DNA of 64,000 bases from NCBI GenBank assembly GCA_964453855.1, contig CAYVRN010000003.1:1-64000 (forward strand), in the 5' to 3' direction. The notes under the pieces were generated by a model. That model did not search any database and was not told the DNA's origin. It worked only from the letters and a program-made list of their open reading frames with translations. A program made the translations under genes and the position numbers. Below are positions 42,912-50,866 of this stretch, one piece after another. The DNA comes from JASMHC01 sp964453855. Its GTDB lineage: Bacteria > Pseudomonadota > Alphaproteobacteria > Rhodobacterales > Rhodobacteraceae. Position 1 is the stretch's first letter, and every line of letters begins with the position of its first letter.

Positions 42912-44390
42912 ATGACCTCAGTTACCAGTATAGAATTTCGTGAAATTGACCTGGATGCGCTTGCAAAAGCAGAGGGACGTGTCGCTATTTTCGTTCCGGA
43001 AGAGGGCACGCTTAGCAGAGTAGCACGCCGCATCAATAAGCTTACACGCGGCGCCGTTCTCCGGGTTCTGGAAAGTGAGCGGTTCGCCAAGGCTAAAGAT
43101 GCTGATGTGGTGACGATCTCTTATCCGCACGGCATGATCAGCGAGGCTGTGGATATTGTCAAACTGCCAAAGCGACCAGATGTAGGCACGGCCCGAAAAG
43201 CTGGCGCAGAGCTGGCCAAATTAGGTGCCGGGCTTGATAGTAACCTGATTTTGACCACAGCAGGTATCAGTAAAAATGCCGAACAGGTCATCGCAGGAAT
43301 CGCCATGCGTGCATATTCTTTCACTGATCATAAGACGGCTGAAGAAAAGGCGGCAGGGTCTGTTACGGTGATGACGCAGGACCCGCAAGTACTTCAAGAA
43401 GCTTGTCAGCCCGTACTGGCGGTCGCAAACGGCGTTTTCACCACCCGAGATCTGGTTAGCGAACCTGCCAATGTTCTGACGACGACCGAGTTCGCAGGTC
43501 GAGTCGCAGCGCTCAAAAATCTTGGGCTCGAGATTGAAATCCTAAATGAGGACGAACTTGCGGAACTGGGAATGCGCGCTTTGTTGTGTGTGGGGCAGGG
43601 CAGTGTTAGCCCATCGAAAGTCGCAATCATGCATTGGAAAGGTGGCGAGCCTGAAGACGCCCCGCTCGCTTTGGTCGGGAAAGGTGTAGTCTTTGATACG
43701 GGCGGAATTAGCATCAAACCTGCGGCTGGTATGGAAGAGATGACTATGGACATGGGCGGAGCCGCTGTGGTCGCGGGTGTCATGCAAACTTTGGCAATGC
43801 GCAAAGCAAAAGCCAATGTCGTCGGCTTAATCGGACTTGTGGAAAACATGCCGTCAGGCAATGCCTATCGCCCTGGTGACGTTCTCAAGTCGATGAAGGG
43901 TGACACGATTGAGGTTATTTCAACAGATGCCGAGGGTCGTTTGGTACTTTGTGATGTGATGTGGTACGCACAGGAGCGCTTCAAACCTATTGGCATGATT
44001 GATTTGGCAACACTGACTGGCGCAATCATCATCGGTTTAGGACATGATTTTGCGGGAGTTTTTTCGAACAACGACGATTTTGCGGACACTTTCCTTAAAG
44101 CCGCATCTGCCGAAGGCGAGGGCGCATGGCGGATGCCGCTTGGCAAAGGCTATAACGCCCAGATTGACTCGCCGATTGCAGATATGAAAAACACAGGTGG
44201 GCGAGCCGCGGGCTCATGTACAGCGGCTGAGTTTCTTCATCGCTTCGTAAAAGAAGAAACCCCTTGGATTCACATTGATATCGCAGGCGTTGCGTCGGTT
44301 GCCAAGCCAACTTCGCTGGCTCCTAAGGGGGCAACGGGCTGGGGGGTCATGGCGCTGGATCGCATGATCCGCGATATGTTCGAAGGCTGA
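42912..44390 (+). CDS. pepA: Leucyl aminopeptidase (PepA, M17 family)
   Basis: A 492-residue cytosolic zinc or manganese aminopeptidase that removes N-terminal residues, active as a hexamer. The catalytic domain shows VGKGVVFDTGGISIKPAAGM, EMTMDMGGAAVV, MPSGNAYRPGDVLKS and the signature STDAEGRLVLCD. All metal ligands and the catalytic Lys are present. CAGGAG lies upstream of the ATG. Its stop overlaps the holC start by one base (TGATG). Confidence 0.96.
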   Translation: MTSVTSIEFREIDLDALAKAEGRVAIFVPEEGTLSRVARRINKLTRGAVLRVLESERFAKAKDADVVTISYPHGMISEAVDIVKLPKRPDVGTARKAGAELAKLGAGLDSNLILTTAGISKNAEQVIAGIAMRAYSFTDHKTAEEKAAGSVTVMTQDPQVLQEACQPVLAVANGVFTTRDLVSEPANVLTTTEFAGRVAALKNLGLEIEILNEDELAELGMRALLCVGQGSVSPSKVAIMHWKGGEPEDAPLALVGKGVVFDTGGISIKPAAGMEEMTMDMGGAAVVAGVMQTLAMRKAKANVVGLIGLVENMPSGNAYRPGDVLKSMKGDTIEVISTDAEGRLVLCDVMWYAQERFKPIGMIDLATLTGAIIIGLGHDFAGVFSNNDDFADTFLKAASAEGEGAWRMPLGKGYNAQIDSPIADMKNTGGRAAGSCTAAEFLHRFVKEETPWIHIDIAGVASVAKPTSLAPKGATGWGVMALDRMIRDMFEG

Positions 44391-44851
44391 TGGGTGAGGC
44401 GTATTTCTATCATCTGACAAGGCGTCCGCTTGAGGCGGCGCTTCCTATGTTGTTGTCAAAATCGCTTGAAGCAGGATGGCGCGTGTACGTCAGGGGCACC
44501 TCTGCGGAAAAATTGCGTGCCCTTGATGAAAAGCTTTGGCTTGGCGCGGACGAAGGGTTTTTACCCCATGGGTTAGAGGGGCAAGATCACGAGGCGGACC
44601 AGCCAATTCTTATCGGAGAGAGTTCGGAGGCGTCAAAAAACGGAGCGGTGTGTTTGATATGCATTGATGGTGCACCGGTAGCAAGTCGTGAGGTCAATCA
44701 GCTTGAACGCGTTTGTGTGGTTTTCGACGGCAATGATCCAAAATCCTTGCAGCACGCGAGAACTCAGTGGAAAGCGCTTGTCGATGCGGGGTGTCGTGCT
44801 CAGTATTGGTCGGAAGAAAGCGGAAACTGGCAGAAGAAAGCAGAAAGGTAG
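44390..44851 (+). CDS. holC: DNA polymerase III chi subunit
   Basis: A 153-residue clamp-loader accessory protein that links the replisome to single-strand-binding protein. It begins EAYFYHLTRRPLEAALPMLL, with ERVCVVFDGNDPKSLQHART and WKALVDAGCRAQYWSEESG near the end, all matching HolC. The pepA-holC pairing with one-base overlap is widespread in Gram-negative bacteria. Confidence 0.93.
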   Translation: MGEAYFYHLTRRPLEAALPMLLSKSLEAGWRVYVRGTSAEKLRALDEKLWLGADEGFLPHGLEGQDHEADQPILIGESSEASKNGAVCLICIDGAPVASREVNQLERVCVVFDGNDPKSLQHARTQWKALVDAGCRAQYWSEESGNWQKKAER

Positions 44852-44854
44852 CCA

Positions 44855-45433
44855 TCAACGGCTTAGGATCATGCGGTTTTGTGATATCTCGACCCTGCTA
44901 AACCTTTGCAGATAGCTCATGCCAAGTAACGATACCCCAAGGTTAGCTTGTGTGACGGAAACGCCAATATTTTGATCTGTGTATGGACCTAACGATACAG
45001 TTTTCACTCTGGAAAATGCGGTTTTAATAGGACCATTGGCGGTATCTGCCCGACCTAGAAACACCAGTTTTTCGGGATCAAGCCCAACCCGTTGGGCATC
45101 TTCCGAGGTCAACACCACCTGTGTGGCGCCGGTATCGACCATAAACCGAACGGACGCATCGTTGAGTGACAAAATAGCGTAAAAGTGGCCATCGGGAGCG
45201 CGAGGAAGTTCGATGCTGCCATCCGCTACGATTGTTTGATTGGGTAGGGTTGTGCGGCGAATATCTTCCCACAGGCCAACAGCTGCAATCGCTCCTAGAA
45301 AGATTAACCCCCAAAGGGCTGCCATTTGGGTAAGGTTCCCAAGCTGATGTCGATTTCGGACAAAAAACCAGCCACCTACTGCGGCTAGAAGCAACCCAAG
45401 ATAGAGCAATGAGGCGATCTGATCTGCATTCAT
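44855..45433 (-). CDS. Retropepsin-like aspartic protease, membrane anchored
   Basis: A 192-residue protein with two N-terminal hydrophobic segments (IASLLYLGLLLAAVGGWFFV and MAALWGLIFLGAIAAVGLW) and a single aspartic protease domain with FMVDTGATQVVLTSEDAQRV and a late GVSLLGMSYLQRF. Such TIGR02281-type proteins act as homodimers, each chain giving one Asp. The target is unknown. Convergent with holC, three bases apart. Confidence 0.87.
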   Translation of the reverse strand: MNADQIASLLYLGLLLAAVGGWFFVRNRHQLGNLTQMAALWGLIFLGAIAAVGLWEDIRRTTLPNQTIVADGSIELPRAPDGHFYAILSLNDASVRFMVDTGATQVVLTSEDAQRVGLDPEKLVFLGRADTANGPIKTAFSRVKTVSLGPYTDQNIGVSVTQANLGVSLLGMSYLQRFSRVEISQNRMILSR

Positions 45434-45458
45434 TCCCCATCGCCCTTCGACTGCTATT

Positions 45459-46070
45459 TCAGAAGTTCCAAGTGATCGAGTTTAAGCCGTTGATCATAAA
45501 CTGGATGCTTAACGCCGCCAATAGCATACCTAGAAGTCGGGTGGCGACTTCGATCCCTGTATGTCCTAGCAACCGCTCTAAAAAGCCGGCGGAAAGAAAG
45601 AAAAGGAAAACGATCAATATCACGCTGAGTGCGACTGCTACGACGGCCAGAGTGTCGACCATCGAATTTGCTTGCCCCATCAGCAGGATCATTGTGGCAA
45701 TTGCGCCCGGTCCTGCAATTAAGGGTGTGGCAAGCGGGAAAACCGATGGATCTGGCATATCCGAAACTTTGTCTTCTCGCCGTTTGGTCCGACGTTCGAA
45801 AAGCATATCCAACGCTGTGAGGAATAGCAGTACGCCACCAGCGATTTGGAATGCAGGCATGGATATTCCAATGAAACCAAGCACTGCTTCGCCGAATAAA
45901 GCGAACGCCAAAAGGATTGTCGCGCCGATCAACGATGCGCGCACTGCAACACCGCGACGATGCTGGGCATTGGCACCTTTGGTTAATGCAACGAACAATG
46001 GTGTTAAGCCAATTGGGTCGATAACCACAAATAGTGTGGTGAATGCCGTTATTAAAAATCCTGTATCCAA
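45459..46070 (-). CDS. MarC-family integral membrane protein
   Basis: A 203-residue protein with six predicted spans. FVVIDPIGLTPLFVALTKGA near the N-terminus and FPLATPLIAGPGAIATMILLM in the middle are MarC family signatures. Despite the name, a role in multiple antibiotic resistance has not held up for E. coli MarC, and the function is unknown. It is followed by the protease gene 25 bases downstream in the same direction. Confidence 0.9.
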   Translation of the reverse strand: MDTGFLITAFTTLFVVIDPIGLTPLFVALTKGANAQHRRGVAVRASLIGATILLAFALFGEAVLGFIGISMPAFQIAGGVLLFLTALDMLFERRTKRREDKVSDMPDPSVFPLATPLIAGPGAIATMILLMGQANSMVDTLAVVAVALSVILIVFLFFLSAGFLERLLGHTGIEVATRLLGMLLAALSIQFMINGLNSITWNF

Positions 46071-46137
46071 GGCGTGACCTTCATTTTGGCTTTAGGAGAG
46101 ACGTGATAATCGACTATCGCTTAATGCGCTTTTGCGA

Positions 46138-47994
46138 TCAAGCGGGGTTCTCGACTTCGTCAAGGCGCTCTTGGGCTTCTATCCACAACACTTCAGCCCG
46201 CTCCATCGCTTCGGTGACCTCGGCGTATTTCTTGTTCCAGACGTCCAAGTCGCCCTTTTTCGCGTCGCTGTATAATTCGGGATCCGCCAGTTTAGATGAA
46301 AGCTTTTCCTCCATTTCGGCCAGTTTTGCCACGCGGTCTTCGCATTTTCGAACCTCGGCACGCAATGCCAAAAGCTTTTCCCTTGGTGCCCGTTTAGGTT
46401 TGGCTTCTGCCGCTTTCGCCGTTGTCTCAGGTTTACCCACTGCCAAAAGGAAGCGCCGGTAGGCCTCGAGATCGTCGTCAAAGGGTTCAACTGTCCCGTT
46501 CGAAACCAGCCAAAGACGATCAGCAACAAGAGACAACAGATGCATGTCGTGACTAACCAGCACAACTGCGCCGGTGTATTCGTTCAACGCTTCCATCAAA
46601 GCCTCACGGCTTTCGATGTCTAGGTGGTTTGTAGGCTCATCCAGAATCAGCAGATGGGGTGCATCCAAAGTTGCCAACAACAGAGACAACCGTGCTTTTT
46701 GACCACCCGAAAGACGGCCAACTTCGGTTTCAGCCTGATCGACTCCTAGACCGAAGCCAGCAAGGATTGAGCGCAGTTGCGTTGGAGCCGTGTCGGGTCG
46801 CTCGCGTCGCAGGTGCTGCAACGGGGTTTCATCTATGTGTAACTCGTCTACCTGATGCTGGGCGAAATAGCCGACCCTCAATTTGCCGGCAGTTGCCATA
46901 TGCCCAGCCATCTTTTCTAAACGGCCGGAAAGCAGTTTCGATAGGGTGGATTTTCCTTGGCCGTTTTTCCCCAAAAGGGCGATCCGATCATCTTGGTCAA
47001 TCCGCAGGTTTAAGCCTTTCAGAACAGGTTTATCGCCATAGCCGACCACACCTCCTTCGATATTGATGATCGGTGGAGACAGAGCTTCGGGTGTTGGAAA
47101 TGAGAACTTACGACGGGCGGCCTCTTCCGGTGCGGCAACCATGTCCATTTTTTCGATCATCTTCAAACGGCTTTGCGCCTGTTTGGCTTTCGAGGCTTTG
47201 TAGCGGAACCGGTCCACGAAACTTTGCAAATGGTCTTTGCGTGCCTGCTGCTTTTTCGCAGTTGCGGCAAGAATGGCCCGCTGCTCGGCCCGTTGACGCG
47301 CGAACTGATCGTAAGACCCAGTCCAGTATGTTAGCCCTCGCTCTTCAAGATGCAAAATTCCGCCAACGGCGCGGTTCAATAAATCACGGTCGTGACTGAT
47401 GATAATCACGGTGTGAGGATATTTTGCCAAATAGGTTTCCAACCACAGCGCGCCTTCCAAATCCAGATAATTGGTCGGTTCGTCCAGCAACAACAGATCG
47501 GGCTGAGAAAACAGAACGCCGGCCAAAGCAACGCGCATGCGCCAACCACCTGAAAAATCCGAGCAGGGGCGCTTTTGGTCGTCATCGTCGAATCCAAGAC
47601 CCTTTAGGATAGAAGATGCACGCGCTTCTGCTGACCAAGCATCAATATCTGTCAGACGTGTTTGAATTTCTGCGATTCTGTGGGGGTCTGTGGCTGTATC
47701 GGCTTCGGCAATCAAGGCTGAGCGCTCCACATCCGCTTGTAGAACCGTATCCAAAAGCGAAGTCTCTGACGACGGGACTTCTTGTGCGACTCCGCCGATA
47801 CGTGCCCCACGCGGCACCGAAATTGAACCGCTTTCAAGAGCAAGCTCTCCGCGGATTAGTCGAAACAGAGTTGTCTTACCCGCACCGTTTGCGCCCACCA
47901 AGCCAACTTTATGTCCGGTTGGAATAATGGCTGACGCCGCTTCGAAAAGTGGACGGCCTTCGATGGCAAATGAGATCGCTTCAATCTTTAACAT
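46138..47994 (-). CDS. ABC-F family ATPase (YheS-like)
   Basis: A 618-residue cytosolic protein with two ATP-binding cassettes and no membrane spans. The first has VGLVGANGAGKTTLFRL and LLLDEPTNYLDLEG; the second has ALLGKNGQGKSTLSKLL, RLSGGQKARLSLLLA and LLILDEPTNHLDIES. A linker rich in Lys/Gln (about residues 240-290) corresponds to the tRNA-facing P-site-tRNA interaction motif, and a C-terminal coiled coil (about 545-610) completes it. ABC-F proteins relieve stalled ribosomes or protect from antibiotics; this is probably a housekeeping factor. The ATG at 47994 has a poor ribosome site, so the start is less certain. Confidence 0.9.
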   Translation of the reverse strand: MLKIEAISFAIEGRPLFEAASAIIPTGHKVGLVGANGAGKTTLFRLIRGELALESGSISVPRGARIGGVAQEVPSSETSLLDTVLQADVERSALIAEADTATDPHRIAEIQTRLTDIDAWSAEARASSILKGLGFDDDDQKRPCSDFSGGWRMRVALAGVLFSQPDLLLLDEPTNYLDLEGALWLETYLAKYPHTVIIISHDRDLLNRAVGGILHLEERGLTYWTGSYDQFARQRAEQRAILAATAKKQQARKDHLQSFVDRFRYKASKAKQAQSRLKMIEKMDMVAAPEEAARRKFSFPTPEALSPPIINIEGGVVGYGDKPVLKGLNLRIDQDDRIALLGKNGQGKSTLSKLLSGRLEKMAGHMATAGKLRVGYFAQHQVDELHIDETPLQHLRRERPDTAPTQLRSILAGFGLGVDQAETEVGRLSGGQKARLSLLLATLDAPHLLILDEPTNHLDIESREALMEALNEYTGAVVLVSHDMHLLSLVADRLWLVSNGTVEPFDDDLEAYRRFLLAVGKPETTAKAAEAKPKRAPREKLLALRAEVRKCEDRVAKLAEMEEKLSSKLADPELYSDAKKGDLDVWNKKYAEVTEAMERAEVLWIEAQERLDEVENPA

Positions 47995-48103
47995 AAAGGG
48001 GAAGTGGCAGAGGGCAGGGGTACTGTCAATTGACGATACCTTATCTAACAAACCGCTTGCTGATTTCCTGCTGGCCGATTACCGCAACCCAAAGGATTTA
48101 CAT

Positions 48104-49279
48104 ATGGCGGAAACTTCGACACCACCAAAACTCTTAACCCTGATCCTTTTGACGGGGCTCAGCGTTTTAGCGACAAACATGTTTTTGCCGTCACTGAAAC
48201 CCATCTCGGAAGAATTTGGTGTTTCGATGGCGACGGCCTCTTTGTCGTTGGGAGTGTATTTGGCGATTACCGCTGTTCTTCAGCTGATAATGGGTCCGCT
48301 TTCGGATTTGATCGGGCGCAGGCCAGTTGTGATGCTCGGGCTCGCGATATTCTCTGTGGCCTCGATGGGATGCCTGTTTTCCTCAAATTACACGGTGTTT
48401 TTAGCGTTCAGAATTCTTCAGGGCGCGGTCGCAAGCGGAATGATTTTAAGCCGTGCCATCGTGCGAGACACGACAAGCGGCGCCGAAACCGTTCGAGTAT
48501 TGGGCGTCATCGGAACTGCCATGGCTCTTGCACCAATGTTGGGTCCCGTTTTGGGAGGAGTCCTGGACCAGGCGTTTGGCTGGCGGGCCAACTTCGTTGC
48601 ATATACGATATTTGGTGTTTTGATGTTCTGGATATGCTTGCGAGACTTGCATGAGACAAATACCGCGCCTTCGTCCAGCTTTTGGGCTCAGTTTAGAACC
48701 TATCCGACCTTGCTAAAATCTGGGCGATTTTGGGCTTGGACCTTGTGTTTGTCCAGCGGCATTGGCGGTTTTTATCTGTTTATTTCAGGCGTTCCGAGTG
48801 TTGCTGCGCATTATAGGTTAAGTCCTGCAATTACAGGGGCTGGTATCGGAATAATTTCTGCTGGCTTCATGGCTGGCAACCTGATTGTAGCACGTAGTAA
48901 AACCGAGGGCATGCTTCTGATTGCCTTGGGTCGTTGGCTTGCGGTTGCCGGGCCGTTCGCTGCACTCATCGCTATTTGGTCGGGCTTTGATAGTCCCGCA
49001 GTCCTTTTTGCTGGTGCGATTTTTGTGGGCTTTGGCAATGGGTTGACACTTCCTGGTGCTAATGCGGGCGTGATGTCGGTTAATCCGCGTCTTTCGGGTA
49101 GTGCTGCCGGGTTGTCCGGCTCGGCAACGGTGGTGGTCGGAGCAATTGTGACGCCCCTTTCCGCCCATTTTGCATCAGGGGAAGGAGGGATGTATCGGTT
49201 GCTAATGCTTATTGTCGGCATCAAGGTTATCAGCCTTTTGACCGTGCTTTATTTGTGGCGGACGGCCAGTTCCGACTAG
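48104..49279 (+). CDS. Bcr/CflA-type MFS drug exporter
   Basis: A 391-residue major facilitator with 12 spans. ALTG-like start TLILLTGLSVLATNMFLPSL, then GPLSDLIGRRPVVMLGLAI (the MFS loop 2-3 motif) and RILQGAVASGMILSRAIVRD, are typical of Bcr/CflA exporters. It likely exports small drugs or metabolites by proton antiport. The ATG at 48104 has AAAGGA upstream; the ORF extended to 47690 lies antisense to the ABC-F gene and is rejected. The 109-base gap to ABC-F is a divergent promoter. Confidence 0.9.
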   Translation: MAETSTPPKLLTLILLTGLSVLATNMFLPSLKPISEEFGVSMATASLSLGVYLAITAVLQLIMGPLSDLIGRRPVVMLGLAIFSVASMGCLFSSNYTVFLAFRILQGAVASGMILSRAIVRDTTSGAETVRVLGVIGTAMALAPMLGPVLGGVLDQAFGWRANFVAYTIFGVLMFWICLRDLHETNTAPSSSFWAQFRTYPTLLKSGRFWAWTLCLSSGIGGFYLFISGVPSVAAHYRLSPAITGAGIGIISAGFMAGNLIVARSKTEGMLLIALGRWLAVAGPFAALIAIWSGFDSPAVLFAGAIFVGFGNGLTLPGANAGVMSVNPRLSGSAAGLSGSATVVVGAIVTPLSAHFASGEGGMYRLLMLIVGIKVISLLTVLYLWRTASSD

Positions 49280-49392
49280 AAAACTAGAGAGTTCAACTAA
49301 ATACCGGCAGATACCACTAGCGGCTTTTCAAAGCGGCAAGGGCGTGCTAGGGCGCGGCCAGAATTCATCTCTGTAAAGCAAGGAGCCCGACA

Positions 49393-49815
49393 ATGGCGCT
49401 GGAACGCACTTTTTCGATCATCAAACCTGATGCAACCCGCCGCAACCTGACCGGCGCGATTAACGCGAAATTCGAAGAAGCTGGTCTTCGTATTGTAGCG
49501 CAGAAGCGCATTCACCTGACCAAAGCGCAGGCGGGCGAGTTCTACGCCGTGCACAAAGAGCGCCCCTTCTACGACGAACTGTGTGAATTCATGGCGTCGG
49601 CGCCTATCGTTGCTCAGGTTCTGGAAGGCGAAGGTGCGATTGCAAAAAACCGCGAAGTTATGGGCGCAACCAACCCTGCGGACGCAGCGCCTGGAACCAT
49701 TCGTGCGGAATTCGCTGAATCTGTTGGCGAAAACTCGGTTCACGGTTCGGATGCGCCGGAAACGGCTGCGGTTGAAATCGCGTATTTCTTCTCGGGTCTT
49801 GAGCTGGTTGGCTAA
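49393..49815 (+). CDS. ndk: Nucleoside-diphosphate kinase
   Basis: A 140-residue Ndk that balances NTP pools by moving the gamma-phosphate through a phospho-His. It has ERTFSIIKPDATRRNLTGAI, GATNPADAAPGTIRAEFA and the active-site His in ENSVHGSDAPETAAVEIAYF. CAAGGAG precedes the ATG. A strong terminator follows. Confidence 0.97.
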   Translation: MALERTFSIIKPDATRRNLTGAINAKFEEAGLRIVAQKRIHLTKAQAGEFYAVHKERPFYDELCEFMASAPIVAQVLEGEGAIAKNREVMGATNPADAAPGTIRAEFAESVGENSVHGSDAPETAAVEIAYFFSGLELVG

Positions 49816-49853
49816 GGACTCGCGACGAATTAAGGTCGCTGTGACATTCTTTG

Positions 49854-49882
49854 GGGCGGTTGCTTAGGCAGCCGCCCTTTTT
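49854..49882 (+). terminator. Rho-independent terminator of ndk
   Basis: GGGCGG and CCGCCC arms (49854-49877), with an inner TGC/GCA extension, are followed by TTTTT (49878-49882). The hairpin lies 39 bases after the ndk stop. Confidence 0.88.
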
Positions 49883-49896
49883 CGGTTTGGCGGGGT

Positions 49897-50715
49897 TTAT
49901 ATCCCCATTGGTAAGCCGCCTGTTACGGGTAAGGCGATGCCAGTGATGTAGGCCGAACCGTAACCTGCCAGGTAAGCAACGGTTTTGGCAACGTCTTCGG
50001 GTTGACCGGCATCGCGAAGGGCCACAGCCTCGTAGCGTTCTGCTTTGATCTGATCCACACTGACGCCTCGCGCGGAAGCGATCCGTTCATTTGCCGCAGT
50101 GTGCATATCGGTTGCGATGTATCCCGGCGCGACAAGATTGCACAGGATTCCATATTTGCCGAATTCCGCGGCCAGTGTTTTGGTCATGCCCAGCAGCCCG
50201 TGCTTTGATGCGGTGTAGGCACCGAAGCCTTCTCGTGCGGCAAGGCTTGAAATTGAACCGATGTTAATGATCCGGCCCCAACCATTTTTCTGCATGCTGG
50301 GAATTGCTGCTTGGCACAGCAGCATCGGACCCAAAACATTGATGCGGAAGCTTTGGTCCCATTGATCAGCGGTTGTATTCAAAAACGGACCCGTGCCTGC
50401 CAGCGTGCCTGCATTGTTGACCAATATGTCGATTGATCCGAAAGAGCTGATTGTCGTGGCAGTCGCCTTGGCGATTTGTTGTGTGTCAGTAACATCCAGC
50501 GGTAGGGGTAGGGCATTGCCACCATTGCTGGTAATCTCAGCGGCGAGGTCTTCCAATAACCTAATGCGGTCTGTGCCATCCTCGTTTTGCCCGGGCATGT
50601 CAGTCACCACAACATTCGCACCATCTTTTGCTAGGCGTTTTGCGCAAGCCCGACCAATTCCATTGAGTGTAGACGCACCTGTGATCAACGCTGTTTTTCC
50701 CTTGAGCTCTGGCAT
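49897..50715 (-). CDS. Short-chain dehydrogenase/reductase, 3-oxoacyl-reductase like
   Basis: A 272-residue NAD(P)-dependent SDR. The cofactor motif is ALITGASTLNGIGRACAKRLA, with an unusual Leu-Asn insertion in the glycine-rich loop, then ILVNNAGTLAGTG, the catalytic Ser in INIGSISSLAA, YTASKHGLLGMTKTLAAEFG and VAPGYIATDM. Substrate unknown. The ATG at 50715 is preferred over 50790, which lies in the divergent polA promoter. Confidence 0.88.
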   Translation of the reverse strand: MPELKGKTALITGASTLNGIGRACAKRLAKDGANVVVTDMPGQNEDGTDRIRLLEDLAAEITSNGGNALPLPLDVTDTQQIAKATATTISSFGSIDILVNNAGTLAGTGPFLNTTADQWDQSFRINVLGPMLLCQAAIPSMQKNGWGRIINIGSISSLAAREGFGAYTASKHGLLGMTKTLAAEFGKYGILCNLVAPGYIATDMHTAANERIASARGVSVDQIKAERYEAVALRDAGQPEDVAKTVAYLAGYGSAYITGIALPVTGGLPMGI

Positions 50716-50866
50716 GTCGGTCCCCTGTGTAAATATGGCTTTTCTATAGGTACTAATGAACGGGTGGGGTTCATAGCGCTTTCCCGACATGCCATGTGCA
50801 AATTACGCTCTGGCACCTGACAGCCCTGCATGGCAAAACAACTACGAACACTGAACGGAGCGCGAT

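Noticed and set aside
47690..48103. N-terminal extension of the MFS exporter
   Set aside because: The extension lies antisense to the ABC-F gene; the ATG at 48104 has a good ribosome site and gives the normal MFS start.
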